Shown here: one piece after another, positions 47,871 through 61,854 of the stretch
Layout of the letters: the number at the start of each line of letters is the position of its first letter
Numbering within the stretch: position 1 is the stretch's first letter
Assembly (NCBI RefSeq): GCF_021917145.1
Contig: NC_061065.1
Span: forward strand, 8,570,625 to 8,634,624
Length of the DNA stretch: 64,000 nt
Direction of reading: 5' to 3'
Origin: Hypomesus transpacificus
Lineage: Eukaryota > Chordata > Actinopteri > Osmeriformes > Osmeridae
Notes under the pieces: generated by a model
The model's input: only the letters and a program-made list of their open reading frames with translations
What the model was told of the DNA's origin: nothing
Databases searched by the model: none
Position numbers and translations under genes: made by a program

Positions 47871-49063
47871 TGCAGTCCGTGTGTTCCACCCCTGGATCAC
47901 ATGCGCTGGTGAGGGCTCCCACAAGCCTCTCCAGGGGCTGGCCCAGGGGATGGAGGTAGAATGTGATTTAAGGCATGCTATGCAATCCAACAATGTCTTG
48001 TTTGTGCTCCTTTGGCATATACAAACAGAATATGCTTAGGGTGCTGAGGACCTTGCCTCAGACTGTCCTGCACATCCAAGGTTTTTGAAGAGTCAAATCA
48101 ATTATCATTTAATTTGTTTAGTCCTTTTTACAGTTCAAGTAGTGTCACGGAGGACTTTACAGATGCCCACAGATCAGCACCTATAACAAACCTAAACCCT
48201 CAAAGAAGACAAATAAAAACTCTCAGTTGACTCTCAAAGCTGGAGACGATTATGCAATAAGAATAAAAGCCAACAGTTGTCAGTGACGTCCCACAAATTC
48301 AGAGTTCTGCATCAGCGTTGCCCTGCTTAGGCTCTGCCAGTGGTCAGCTACAGGGCTGGAAAGTCCAGGATCAGCAAAACACATGAAGATCAGGTAGGAA
48401 TCGAGATTTCCAGGTGGTCGTTCAGAGGGCTTTAGAGACCGATGTCCGACATCTAGTTTCAAAATGTCAGCAAACCGGTAACCTGGTAGAGGAACAACGT
48501 ACTGCAGAAAGTGTTGTTTTAGGGCACTGCGTCCCTTAACCAGCTGAGCTGTAGAGTGAACACACATATTTTCAAACTAGAAGCAGAGAAAATTAGGTTG
48601 ATAACAACCTTCTGCTTTGAAAGTGAGTCAAAGGTCAAAGGTCTTGCGCATGAGTAAAGCCTGACCTGCTTATTAAAAAGCCATCAATATCCTGTAGCAA
48701 ACCAGGCAATAAAACCCCAAATCCTCCTGCTCCAACCTCAACCCAAGCAAGTTTACAGACCTTCTGACACAGAGGTCAGCTACTCAATAAATGAGCTTCA
48801 TTTTCCAGAGTGGCCCGATATTCTTAGAATGCAGCGATTTTATGACGGGGCACAAAATAAACTATGAGTTTTTCCTGGTGTCTTTTCTTGTCAGAGGCAG
48901 CCCTGCCTCTCTTCATTAGAACCATGCAGCTGGTCAAGGACCTAAAGCGCTCCTGGCTGCCTCTCATCTCCAGAATCACGACTCACACAGAGATGTTCTG
49001 AGACACCTGGAGAGAGAGGTAGAGGGAGAAAGGGGGACACAGAGAGAAATGGAGACAGAGAGA

Positions 49064-49066
<3 letters not shown>

Positions 49067-49138
<72 letters not shown>
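49067..49138. repeat. (GA)n microsatellite
   Basis: A GA run of about 35 units, ending in CGACCGAGATCGATCGAG. Confidence 0.95.
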
Positions 49139-49141
<3 letters not shown>

Positions 49142-49796
49142 CCGAGATCGATCGAGAAAGCCAGAGTGGGTGAAACACTGATAGGGATCACTTTTCATTC
49201 CCTGACTTCCCAACTTTGACCTCTCATCCTGCTGTCTCTGGGCAGGCTGCTCGGTCGGAGCTGGATCTGTCGAGTGAAGGGAGCTCAGCGATGACTCCTG
49301 GCCTCTGTTCATCAACCCAGGGCCTGTCTGTCCAGTCTGAGGCTGTGTGAATAACATCTCTGAAACTCAATTAGAGATGAGATGCAGGGCCGGTGTCACG
49401 CATCACAAGCCCTGCCATTCTCCCAGGCCGAAGCCATGAGCTCCACCAGCTGACCTGGGTCTTCTACTCCCTGCTACAGAGGAAGTCTGTGCTTCAGGTC
49501 ATCGGATCATCTCACATCTGTCAGCAGCTCACCACAGATAAAAACATCTGGCCAATTGTCCCTTGTTCTCTTTTATGGACTTTCCATCCATCCTTCCTCA
49601 GGTGTATCTTTAAACCTATAATTTATGTTGTTTTTTGTGATTCTGGATGCGTCACTCACATTCTTTGCTGCTCAGCAAAAGGAAGTATTGTATGCTGGCG
49701 GATGACGGTTTTGTTTTTCACAGCATGAAAAACCTGAGCATGGGAGATAGAGGAAACGTCTGTATGATAACAGAACCCTCTCCGCTCCCCTCTGCT

Positions 49797-50010
49797 CTCC
49801 TCTCCTCTACACTGCTTTCTTCTCTTCTGCTCTCCTCTCCTCTCCACTCCACTCCTCTCCTCTCCTCTCCTCTCCTCTCCTCTCCTGTCCTCTCCTCTCC
49901 TCTCCTCTCCTGTCCTCTCCTCTTCTGTCCCCTCCCCTCCCCTGTCCTCCCCTCCTCTGTCTTCCCCTGTCCTCCCCTCCCCTCTCCTCCCCTCTCCTCT
50001 CCTCTCCCCG
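49797..50010. repeat. (TCTCC)n-type pyrimidine array
   Basis: Imperfect CTCTC/CTCCC pentamers over about 210 bp, interrupted by TGTCC units. Confidence 0.9.
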
Positions 50011-53000
50011 GTATGTGAAAGACAAAGGGATGAAGAGAGAAAGTAGAGATAGAGAGGTGAGGCTCTCAATGCCATTTCAGGTGGCCACAGGACCACAAAA
50101 ATGTGTCCAAAAATGTGTCCGTACTGCTTTTCATGCTACAGAAAGCACAACCTTTCTTACTGGACCAGCTTGATGTCATTTGAAAGCAAATCATTTCATG
50201 GTGGCGGGACAAGGGCACGTGTATGAGGCTTTGACTTCTGACAGCAGTCGGGGATCAACCAATCACCATCACCGCTCCTTCTCTCAAACCAAAACACACA
50301 GGACCAGAGACTCGGAAGGGGGTGGAGATGTCTCTAACTCTCCTCAACGTGATTGCTTTGATTTGAACGCATTTCTCCCAGCCTGCCCGTGCATTCCAGC
50401 GCCACACAGACTATGATATATAATACCAAGCCTGCTTTGAAGCAGGCCAGGGGAGCAGGTTTGTGCCACTGTTAATTTGTCAGATGTCTGTGCCAATAAC
50501 TTATTCTCTTTGAGGGACTAGAGCAGGGTCCGCGAGTAATAAAGGGGATTCATGGTCATATGGAGTGGTGGGGTTTCTCCTGAGGTGCAAGGGGGTGGAT
50601 GATGCACGTGTGACTTATGAAGTGAACCCCAGAGAAACCACATCTGTTTCCTCCACAGCCCCCTGTTCATTCATAATCTAATCATGTCGTGCACGTGAAG
50701 GACTCCATAGGTTTTCCACGGAAACCCACGGGCCTGCCTTTGAAGACGCTGCCCTCTCTGAGAAGCGAAGACGACCTGCCCAAATGACAACGTTTACAAA
50801 AATGGATTGAGCCATGGAAAAACGGAGGGTAAAGCCTCGGCCAGAACTGTGGAGCTGACAGTACAATGGTGCTCTGCTGGGACCAGGCATGGCACCACGT
50901 GCCACGCACCACCACCCTCTTGTTGAAATCCAGAGCAGGGGGACCATCTGTCCAACGCAGGGGGAGATGCTGAGGTAGCTGGTTTAGAGTGGTGCGCCCA
51001 GAATGGTTATTTTGGAACATTTTGGAGCAGATTGGGGCTGGCGGGATGTAGGTCTTGGAAAGAAGGGAGGTTGGCCAGTTGGACAGTGGGAGACAGAGAA
51101 ACCGAGGTTTTGCACGGTTGCTACAACACTGCGACACTAGAACAACCTGGTGCCGAGCCATAGGTGTGTGTCTTTTGGAGCATTTAAGGATCAGCTTGAT
51201 ATGGTGGATGGTGTCTTTGAGGTTAGTTTTCTTCAGGTTTAGGTGTAGCCGCTCACTATTTGACCAGACGCAAAACTTTATGGAGCAAATGTTCACATGG
51301 CAACAAAAAAATCATGATGAACTTAATTTGACGGTGGGTCTGTCTATCTACCTCTTCTCTGTCTCTGTCTCTCTGGAGGAAACACAGGACAAGGTATTCA
51401 GTTGAATCCAGTCTGATTATAGGAAGAAAAAACATGTATGGCCCCTTTTTATCATCACACTCAGATTGAATTAAATTGTTTTCAAACAGACATTTTAACT
51501 CTTCTGACAGCCTGAGCACCCTCGTACCATGTCTTAGCTGACACAAACGCTGATCGTCAAAGAGAGTTGTGGTCTTCTCCTCCCCTCAGTGTGTCATGGG
51601 TGTTTATAGGTCTCTGGAGGGATGTGATGCTGAAATGCCCTTTTGAATATGCGTGTGGTCTAGTGTCAAACATCTGCTAAACGTCTCCCCCTATGGATTG
51701 CAATTGATCCAACACAATGTTGCGATAGGATGGTGGCAGTTGTTCACAGTAATGCCGTCAACTTTGTTGATAAAAGACTGAAAGTTTGGCTCTGTATATT
51801 AGCTCAATATTACCTTTGTGGAACATTTTTTGTCATGGAAAAAAACACTAAAAAGGTAATTTTACCACAGCATGAACCAAAAAAAAAGAAAACAATTTGT
51901 TATGTGGAAATTACTTATATGACATGAGTTATTTTAACTTTGTGTGTCTCTTAAAGTAATTTTTTTTATTATGGCTTCAGATTGGCTGGCATTCCTGGTT
52001 GATTACAGATAGAATATATGGTGAAAGAACAGTTCGTCTTTTGACTTTGAATATGTCATATTTCTTTGTCGTATTGTTGGAGGATGGGGTGCAGACAGCA
52101 TCTGTTACACATCACTTTTCTGTCATTGAACCCTGTCTCTAAACAACACACTATTGGATGGCTCAGATAAAGGATTATGGGTAACTCATGTGCAACAAGA
52201 AACTCCATTTAAGTGGGCCAATGATGAAGTCAGCCTTCATCTGGGACACAGATCATAGGTGAAATCTTTCAGGTGGACCCTGTCATGTTGTTTTCAATGG
52301 CAGGCCAGACTCAAAACTTGCCATCCAATATTTAGTCTGCTCTTTCCAGACCCTGCCTGCTTTATTTCACTCTCACTCTCCATATGCTACTTTTTATGAT
52401 CATAATCATAAAATCCCTGGGACATCTTGTGCTCTAACTCTCCCCCTCTGATACCAAACCCAGATATTGAACCCTGCTATTGAACCCAGGCTGTGGCTGT
52501 GTTTTTTTTGTTTTTTTTTACGATGATACACTGATTGGTACACAGTCATCCACTACAGAAGAAGCTAACTGAATATAACTTCATCATGATGTGCACAGCA
52601 AAGCTCCCTGGCTCTCACGCTGTCTTTCTGTTTATATCTCTGCATTTCTCTCTCGTTTTCCAGAATGTTCTCATTCTTTCATTGAGGCTCTGGTTCGATT
52701 TTACGAGGAGCTGTTATCTGTCTGACAGCAGCGGAAACCCTACGTAGCCTGTGTACTGTTGAGTTACGTTGAGTCCCAGTTTAGAGCTGCTTTCATGGGA
52801 TGCCAATCCTTCAGTTGACGCATGAGCAACCAGAAAAACAACCTTAGTCACCACGACGATGATGATGGCGTCGGCCGAGATCAAGATTTTGATTTTTAAG
52901 TTTGGTCCAGCTGGTATGTGGACGATTCTCCAGCAGAGCTGGTAAAGTCTTGTCCCTCAGCATAGCTGTGCGGTTGTTAACCAACCTTTTCCCCTGAGTG

Positions 53001-54215
53001 ACAAGACTTTCCCAGCCCTGCTGGAGATGAGACAGGCTAACAACACTTTCCGCTGATTGAAATGAAAGGTTTGGGTGTCCAAGATGGCTGCAGTACACGT
53101 CCATGTCGAAGGTACTTCTACTTGCCTGGTGGTGACACTGAGGCTTTAATAACGTGGATGCACGGTTCACGGTTGAACGGTTCAGTTCCTCCCCATCAGT
53201 TTAATTCCCATCCCCGCTGCCCCAACCCCTAGCCTCTAATCCAACGCTTGTAATCTCTCCAGCTGTGGTTTGGCCCACACTCATCTCTCTCTCCCTTTTT
53301 CTATTCTACTTGGTCAACTCTGCATTCACTGAGCCACATTCACCACTAGCACGGGCCGAAATGGCCCAGACTCCCTGTTATTCACCACCCCACATGTCAC
53401 GCCATAACGTTTAATCAGCAGCAGAACCCAGGTCTGGGCCACACTGACGCAGGCGTCCATCAGCAGAGGGTTAAGACGGCTACTCGCTGTGGCGTCTCAC
53501 TTGTGAGGGAAGCGCACGGAAACCAACGCCAAGCTGCCTTTTTTCTTCTTTTCCCTCACCGCCCACTGTTTAGGAGGTGTCGCTATAATCGTTGTGAATG
53601 TGATAACTGTCTCCATCTGTTTCTGTTATGAATATTTTGGCAGCAAGAGTTGAGCGTAATCATAACGAGACCCCAATTTTCAGTGTGTGTGTGTCTGTGT
53701 GTCTTTCTTTGTGTGTGTGTGTGTGGTCTTGTGTTCAGTCTGTCCATAAGGAGCTGTGTCATCGAGGGAGGAACGGTATTGGGGGCGGAGGGTCATTGAG
53801 GGTTTGGAACCGTGACCTGCGTGGTCGCGTGAAAGTGTGTCCACCCTGCATAATAGCTGGTGTCCTCTTCCACTGAGCTATTCGCCACATCGCAAGACTC
53901 ATGGAGCGTGTGATTTGATGGAGACTTCTTATGATAATGATAAGTTGGTTGGGAACTTCCTAAATAGAATGGGCGATGGACGACAGGCCTTCTTGTGGGG
54001 CTCAGAGACTTGATGGAGAAGTAGGATATGTTTTGAGTACCGCAGAGCTGAGCTCTTCTGGGACGGTAGTTTGTTTACAGTTGTCAGCTCATTTACTTAT
54101 TCCTACAGTAATATTGATACTAGTATGTATGTACTGTATGACATCATGATCCACCATCTTTAATGGTGACCAACATACACTCTGTCTCTCTGTACCCCTC
54201 TCTCTCTCTCTCTCT

Positions 54216-54252
<37 letters not shown>

Positions 54253-57200
54253 TCTCTCCCCCTCTTTCCTTTTGGGCAGGAACTGTGTTATCCTAGTGGT
54301 CAAAAATCAACCAAATATTGGTCAGTTTAGCAATCCATTGTGTGTGATGTTAGCGTGGGCTGGATATGGAATTGTTTTGAATGTGACCTAGATGCATTGG
54401 ACAAACATAAAAGAGACATAATAAAGAAAATATTTTTCACCAGCTATCTCACGTCACTCCTTGGCTGATCCACTTTTGATCCATTCAGCTCCAAGAGAGG
54501 ACACCGAAAACATTTATTCCCAGAGCAACTGTGTTTCTTTAAGTTGCTAAGTTGATTTATTGTTAGTTGTGTTTTCTGGCTCAATCAAAGTCTCTGTTGA
54601 TCCGATCTTCAGATGATCCAAACTTTGTATCATTTTCGTGGTTTGTCTCCCAAACCGTAAGAATCAATCATTGTTAATGGGGAGGTTGTCTAGGCAGTAA
54701 GAGTTACAATCCTTGTGCGATACGGCCAGGGAGTACGTCTGGGAATGGTTGGTGTGTTCGCCTCAGTGAAGCATTCCTTCTACTGGCTAAACTCAGTCAG
54801 TGCCTCACGCCACTGTGAGATGGAGGCTGAAAGTAGAGTCCAGATAGGTAGTCGATGAGGACACAGATGCATGAGTGATGAGTAATTGTCTCAGACATGA
54901 AAATATTTACTTATGATCCCTAAGCTAATACCTCCTTGTGGTAGATCAGGCGTGTGTGAAAGCTCTTTAAGACCTGAGTTATTGTCCCAAAACCTGAGAA
55001 GCTCTATACTGCTTGAGTTTCTTGTCATGAAAAACTGAATTAAATTCTACAGGGTGCAGTTTATCAAAACCAACTGTCTCTTTCTCTGTCTCTCTCTGTC
55101 TCTCTCTCTCTGGTGAGCCTAGCAAGCAGTAAGTGAGGGTTCTCACGGCGTGTCTTGGGTTGCTGGTTTCCAGCTCTGAGGTGATCACTGTCTCCCCATC
55201 CAGGAGCACTCAAGGACAGGCCTGTCTGAGGTGGACTGTGGGTGATAATGAGAGTCTGGAACCACCATGCCTCTCAAAACAGCCTGTTAAACATTAGTTT
55301 GGCTAATCTGCTGTAATGTCTCAGACAAAGTGCCAGCTTTCAGGCTAAGGATAGACCTGTATTCAGAAGCAACATTTTATAGTTAATGGGTGCTGTACTT
55401 GGAAAATGTGCCATCTGAAAATGAAATTTTTTAAACAAGGCCCTTAGAAGCATTAAGAAGAAAAAAAAGGTTTGTGTGTGTTTCCAATTTACCAGAACTC
55501 ACGGTTTACTATATTGACTGCGCAGGAACGTTCTAGCTCAGAGTGATAACTGATCTAACACGGATGTTGGTTGCTTTTTGTGGTCCCAATGTCAAGACTT
55601 ACAGACCTAGTGCCCAGCATAGGATAAATTACATGCTTGCACAGGGAAAATTCAGAAATAACACTGTGCTGGCCCAATGTCATTCTATGCAGAATCAATG
55701 CATACAAATTGAGGATTGTGGTAGAAATTTCTACCACAGGACACATGCTGCAGTTGCTGTTAACGTAATGCATGAATTGGGCTGTGCAATTAGATAAAGG
55801 CCTGGCGGTTTTAACTACGACTAAATTTACCCTGCATCTCCTCTTCCCATCGAAGACAAAGATCCTAGAAACGTGACCGTTTATGGTGGTCACGTTTTTT
55901 TGTTTGGTTTATTCATGGCATTCTGAGGCTCAAACTTTGTGGCTTCCAGCAAAGCCCCTCTTACCCTGGGATTCCACACTCTTGAATCCACACGTGACAC
56001 TCCCTCTCAGACAAGCACGCCTTCAGGCAGCCTCGCCATGACTTCTTAGACTAAATGGGGTCGATGCCCTCCATCAGCTCTCCCAAAAGCTCCTTGGCCT
56101 AGATTGGTCTTCCTGGAGGCTTGAGCAGATGTGGTAGATGTGCCAAGCCCATGTAGAGGAAGGGCAGTCGGGGTTAGAAAATATGGTCCACCTTCTATAT
56201 ACGTTTAATGATTTACTGCCTCTCCAGAAGGTTGTGCTCATCTAAAAAGCACTGATTAAAGAGAGAGCCTCACCTTTACCAGTCAGGCTGGTTGTTTGCA
56301 AAGCAATTCAGTCGATTTTAGAAGGTCAATTTGAGTGGATTTACCTTCATATTAATTTGTCTAAACACAAAAGTTCAGCCAGCCTTTTTCTACTTGCATT
56401 TTGTTTCTACTCCATGCTGTGGCAAACAGTTAGCCTGGAATGAAACTCACTCTTTCCAACTCCAGAAACAAACTTTCTGGGTGTCTTCCAAAGTAAACCA
56501 AAACACTGAACATTTCCTGTCAATGTATTCAGCATTCTCCAAAGACAGTAGCACTTTGTAGCCTAAACAAAAGGGTTTGATCTGTGGTTAGACAAACAGC
56601 GTGTCTGGTTGAGGATTGAAACAACAAACAGTGCCTTCGTTTACGTCGTTGTGGAGATGTTTGGGGATCCCTGTTTGCTTGCGTTCTCCTAACCAAGGTC
56701 CAAACATTCTCCCCCCTGATGATTATACCGTTTGTGTTTGTTTAATCAAACAGCTTAGCATGAATCATTTTGGGTCTTCTGTATTGGACTACATGCCAGA
56801 ATGGACCTCAAAAAGTACATCAGTTTATAAATATTTAATGTCTTGCTTTGTTGATGGGACAACTGTTTCGTTTGGTTTTGTGTGAACAATTGAGATGTCA
56901 ATAAATGTGGACATGTAACAGTATCATGTGCATGAAGGAAACACACGGGTGATGGTGGGGCTGGAGCACGTGGAGTCTTCCTGCCGCATCACAGGATGTG
57001 AGACAAGCTACGATGGATCCTCTCCATGCACTTAAATGAATGGGGGATCTGAAGAGGGGAGATATGCCCATCGGTATTCCTGTCCCTGAGGAAAGCCAGA
57101 CCAGAGGAAATAGCCGACGTTCCTTGATAAGTCAAGTCTGACTCTTCCCACCCTTCTGCATTACAGAGGAGATCTGCACCATATTAAACTCCTGGCAGTC

Positions 57201-57310
57201 CTTTGTAGTTCTGGATTAGAAACCGGGAGAGTTTAGAGGAGTTGGAGGGAACACGCTGGTTTGGTCTCGGGCTCCTTCTGATGCATGCTGTTTAATATGT
57301 ACGTTAGAAT

Positions 57311-57358
57311 TACATTTCTTCATTTATCGGATACTTTTATCCAAAGCGACATACAAAT
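57311..57358 (-). repeat. Inverted SINE/LINE tail fragment
   Basis: The reverse complement reads GTCGCTTTGGATAAAAGTAT then CCGATAAATGAAG, a diverged copy of the same fish tail. Confidence 0.7.
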
Positions 57359-60300
57359 TGTGCTTGTGTACAGTATTCCAATCCATTGGATTATATTAGA
57401 CAGACCATGCACTAATACAGAACTTTGAGAATGATTGTACTAAATTGTCGTCACCTTCTTTTAATCTTTTTTTTCCATGTTGTTTTGTTTTGGTACAATC
57501 CTTTCCTCTTTTCTTCTCAATTATACAATTTTCAGAGGGGAAATTAGGAGGCCAAAAATGTCTTAATGGTGCCATAAAGACGGGGAAGCTAGTAAAAGAT
57601 TTTTGCCAGGAGCGAAAAGGAAAGTATGTGGTAAAGAGGCTCCTTCTAATATCCAAGAGACTGAGTGAGATGGTGCCCAACTGATGCAGGGAGTGGAGCC
57701 AGACTCCCTGACAGGCATCTGAAGACCTCATCACATGTAAAACAGGAAGATATCATGGCTGTCGTTAACCTAGAAAGTTGTCTCAAATACTTTTACAACA
57801 GCCGTACGAAGAATGGGTAACGAATGATCCTGTCGTTAAGTACTGACCCCAATGCATGTAGAAATGTGAATCCATTTTTTTTCTTTCAATTTCCATGGAG
57901 AAACATCAGCTGTTTATTGCGCAATTGTAAATTAACAAAATCAATAAAAAAGTTTTAGACTCTGGTAATGATAGGTTGTCACTTTATAATGAAATGGTAG
58001 TCATGGTAACCACTGCAGGTACATATATTAGACTGTGTATGAGTTTCTCCTCAGCTCTCTACACAGTTTGTCAGTTACTATGAAAAATCAACCATGAAGT
58101 TAAAGCATTACGACAGTGACCCTGCAATTTGGGTGCTGCCATAAAAAACCCTGTCCTGAGATGCAGTGGATGTGGCTTCTCAGTGCCAATACCTCTGTTG
58201 GAATGAAATACGTTTCGGGGAAGTGGGGTGGACATAAATATTTACAATGTTAAGGCATTAAGTTCCTTCATTTTTCCCATTCTGTGCCCAGTAGCTTCTG
58301 TGAGCAGAGTGAACAAAAGTGCTGGTTGGCATGGGACCCTCTCTGTAGCCGGTGGAGGTTTTTACACAGAGCTTTCAAAGGAATTTCCAGACATCTCCTT
58401 ACTGTAACGTATAAGCCTGAAATGATCCATACTGAGGTCCAGGGATTTAACATTTCAGTTTCATATCTATGTCTGCATTGGATACCTGCGTTAGTGAAAC
58501 CATTTCACCCTCTTTCTTGCCTGCACCTCCCTTGGTTCATATTGTAACGCAGTACATTCACAGCCAGATGCCTTGGTAGCCTTGGTTACCACCTTAATGA
58601 CTTTCAGGGCCTTGATATCAAGCAAAGCTCAAGCTGAGCAACACTCCTGAATTGAAATATCCTGATGAGATATATCTGTATTGCACAGTCCTCACTCCCT
58701 TACCAATCCCTCTTCAGCCTGACTGCTGTGGAGGACAGGACTGTACAAATCCACATCCTCACTTCTCCTTCCGACTAACAACACTTGAAGATTGATTGTG
58801 CCTTACCGTACGATCTCCATGGGAGCCAGGAAACATCCTCCTCTCCTCCAGATCGACCAGCAGAGAAAACCTGACGTGATTTGTTAGTCTGGCGTCTGCT
58901 GGGACAGGGATTCAGTGTTTCGGTGTAAATCAGCAGGACGCTGGAGGCCTGGGAGGAAGATGTAAGCCACATTAAAGACAGGAGAAAGATTAGGCGCCAC
59001 CGACAACGTTTACAGAAGCGCCGCTTCCCATTGTCGATTTTCTTTGTTGTGGTTGCCAGGACCTGGTAGACTTTTGCCGTAGGAAGAAACTTGACAAACT
59101 GGCTCTATCTCACTTTCTGTCCTCACTCTCCCCTCCATCCTCACCCTTCTTCTTTCAACCCCTGGCCCCTATCACACAAACAATTGGTGTGTTGGCTGTC
59201 ACATACTATGACAGGTAAGATATTTATTTGCTTAAGAGCTTTTAGGAAGATCTGGGAACTTAAATCAAGGATCCGTTGGACAAGTTGGTCACTTCTGACA
59301 GTTTACCTGAGCCACTAGTGTTTTAAGTACCTGTGATGAAGTGCATTTAGACAGATCCCTATCAACTAAGCTCTGTTTCACTCAAGAAACAGCTTCAGCA
59401 GCACCACCTTGGACAGCAAAAACACAAGGAGGCTAAAAGCATGCAGAAGGAGCCACGTTCTCTGATAGACAGACATGAGTAAGGAGCAGGAAGAGGATCT
59501 CTGCAGCACGTGCAGCCATGGAGAAACAACGTTGACCTCTCAGGTCATCAAACACACGAGAGGAAAACGGGCTGGAATGGAAACCAGGGGAAGCAAAACA
59601 GGAGAGTGGGGAGCTGCCCTGTTTGATTGAATATATATTTATACAGAACTCCCAAAGGCTGTAATCGTGGTTTTTTAAATATGTCTTTCACATCAAGGAA
59701 AGTTTATCTGAAGCCTATGGCGAAGAGACGAGAATAACCAACGGCAGAAAAACATGAAATACTGTACGGTTTTCTCAGCCAGGCCATGGCTGCTTAAAGC
59801 CTGCCTATTTTGGGTCAGGAACTTCTGAAGTAATTTTAAGCTTTTTTTCCAAACCTCTCTGTAATCAAGGAAGTGAAAAAGCAGTTTAATCCAAGATGTG
59901 TAATTACTGCTGAAGTAGTCAAATGTAGTTTTATTTTCAAACAACATAAACACGTAGCTTTATATGTTAAGCTGATGTTGTTGCTGAGTTTGACAGTTTT
60001 TTTGGGTAGCAGCTCTCAGCTGTTTGGGAAAGTTGCTGACCTGGATATTTTCACATGTTACTAGATCTCAGTAGACAGACACTGACGGCCGATTCTTGAA
60101 AACTGTGGACCAGTAGGCTGCCCTTTCAGAAAGTCTTTGCAGTTGTAAGCCAGTAGTATCAGTCCATTTGAACAGCACACAAAACAATACTGAATATATG
60201 TCTAAATCACCCACTCCCCTGCGGTTTCCTGTTCCTTTGAGACGTCAAGAAACTTCTCAAATCCTATGATGGGTCGGTTCATTAATCACATTCATTAGCT

Positions 60301-60862
60301 GTCTACTTGTTTTGGGGCTCCATAGAGCGGCACTTTCGGCCTGCCTGAGCGATGTTGGGAGTCGGGAGGCGTCCTCTCGACAAGGTCACTCAGTCGGGGT
60401 CTCAGTCGCAGCCCAGTCCCGCCCCGTGACTAGCAGACACGGCCGTCACACACAATCGATGCGCTTCTCTAAGCCCTTGTTGCCAGGATGCTATGCTAGG
60501 AATGTTTCTGAGTCACAAAGGGTGATTAAAGGGTCTGATTTCTCCATATGCTGACATTTGTGAGTTTTTCATTCGTCTGTGAATGGGAATGTTTTTTTGT
60601 TGGGATGGGATTTTCCTTCGGCTGCTGGTCGTTCAGAGACACATTTGGAATCGCTCAGTGTGATGTGGAATGAAGTAGCCTAAGCTTTGGTTTCGATTTT
60701 CTACTTGTCAATGTTTGTCGAAAATATATTTGTTTCTTTTTTACGATAAATAGATTTGTCTTACTTTTCAAACAAGATGCATTCACAGGTTACCAGATAT
60801 AAAAAATATATAGGCCAATATGAAGCAGCAAAAAAAAAAAATGCTATGCCAATATATTAGCC

Positions 60863-60895
60863 CAGAGCCATAGAAGATCTTTTTCTATGGCTCTG
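60863..60895. repeat. Perfect 13-bp inverted repeat
   Basis: CAGAGCCATAGAA (60863-60875) and TTCTATGGCTCTG (60883-60895) are exact reverse complements around a 7-base loop. It lies just upstream of the possible exon at 61035. Confidence 0.9.
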
Positions 60896-61034
60896 TATTA
60901 GCCTAGTGCCAGGGTCATGTGACTGGCTTCCCGCGCTATGAGAAGGAAAAACCTCCTAACATTTCTAGTGTTATCCACTCCAATCGTTCGGATATTGGAT
61001 GGCATTTGCGCTACAGGACTTACGATCATGATTT

Positions 61035-61122
61035 GATGCCTCCTCCTGCCAGAATACTAGCTCAACAGCGCAAACGTAGGGAAAACAAAGTCTTCCGTTT
61101 TGCTCCACCACCGCCGGATCGG
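61035..61122 (+). CDS. Possible first coding exon of an unidentified gene
   Basis: The frame is open from 60907 and includes an ATG at 61035 giving MPPPARILAQQRKRRENKVF and then RFAPPPPDR. It is followed immediately by a strong donor (CGG|gtaagt at 61123) in phase 0. The composition is basic with proline-rich clusters. If coding starts earlier in another exon, the residues before the Met (GWHLRYRTYDHDL) would also be translated. At the window's right edge, sequence after 63949 reads in a compatible frame (ARPRTRLGLSGLSSHSIYTH) and may belong to the same gene. I do not recognise the protein. Confidence 0.3.
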
Positions 61123-61854
61123 GTAAGTAGCCTAACTTGTACAGCTCTGAGCTAACCAGTACGAAGGGTGTTGACATAACTGCCTGGAAACAGCTAGCTA
61201 GCTACATAAGATGTTAACACCGTGGTCTGTGCCTGGGGTGTTTCTGCAGCTGTCTCTTGGCAGTTTTAGCTAAATAGCTTTATGCCTAAACCGTGCAACG
61301 TTTAAATAGTTATACACAATACATTTATACCAAGACCAATCCTCCTAACTTGTCCAGCATCAAATAGCTTACACTAAATCCAATACCATTGTAAAGATAT
61401 TCAACCCATTTCTCTAGGCATGTCCTGGGAGATGCTTAGAAAGGGAACTGGGTCTGTAAATACATCCTGTTATGAAGCAATTCTCCAGGCAGAACTTCTG
61501 TTTTGGACAGAACCCTTTGACTGAACACAATGAATCTCTGTTCAGTTGATTACATTGTGTTGAAAATCTCTTTACATGCTTCTTAAACCAAATCTGATTA
61601 TTTTGTTGCCACAGTATGATCACATAATCAATACATGTGGGCTTGAACTTGGACCCTGTTGCAATGTGGCCTTCCTAGGTTACATAGTCTATAAAGACCT
61701 CATTTAACTCCGGGTAATGGGCCGTTCTTAACTGCTCTCTGACGCCCCCCCCCCCCCCCCCCTTCAATATGACATGCCTAATTGGCAATCAACTATTTGC
61801 TAATTTCCTCATGACAATCAGAGCGTGGAGTTCTGAAGGCATGGAACATAATAT

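Noticed and set aside
48280..48567. A 95-residue minus-strand frame with mixed composition
   Set aside because: No recognisable domain, no matching donor or acceptor pair, and no neighbouring exon; cannot be distinguished from chance.
49656..50096. Gly/Glu/Arg-rich minus-strand frame
   Set aside because: Translation of the TCTCC pyrimidine array; pure low complexity.
50682..51296. A 204-residue minus-strand open frame without simple repeats
   Set aside because: I looked for transposase or reverse-transcriptase motifs and saw none. There are no convincing splice sites or domain signatures. It may be a decayed transposon, but nothing supports a call.
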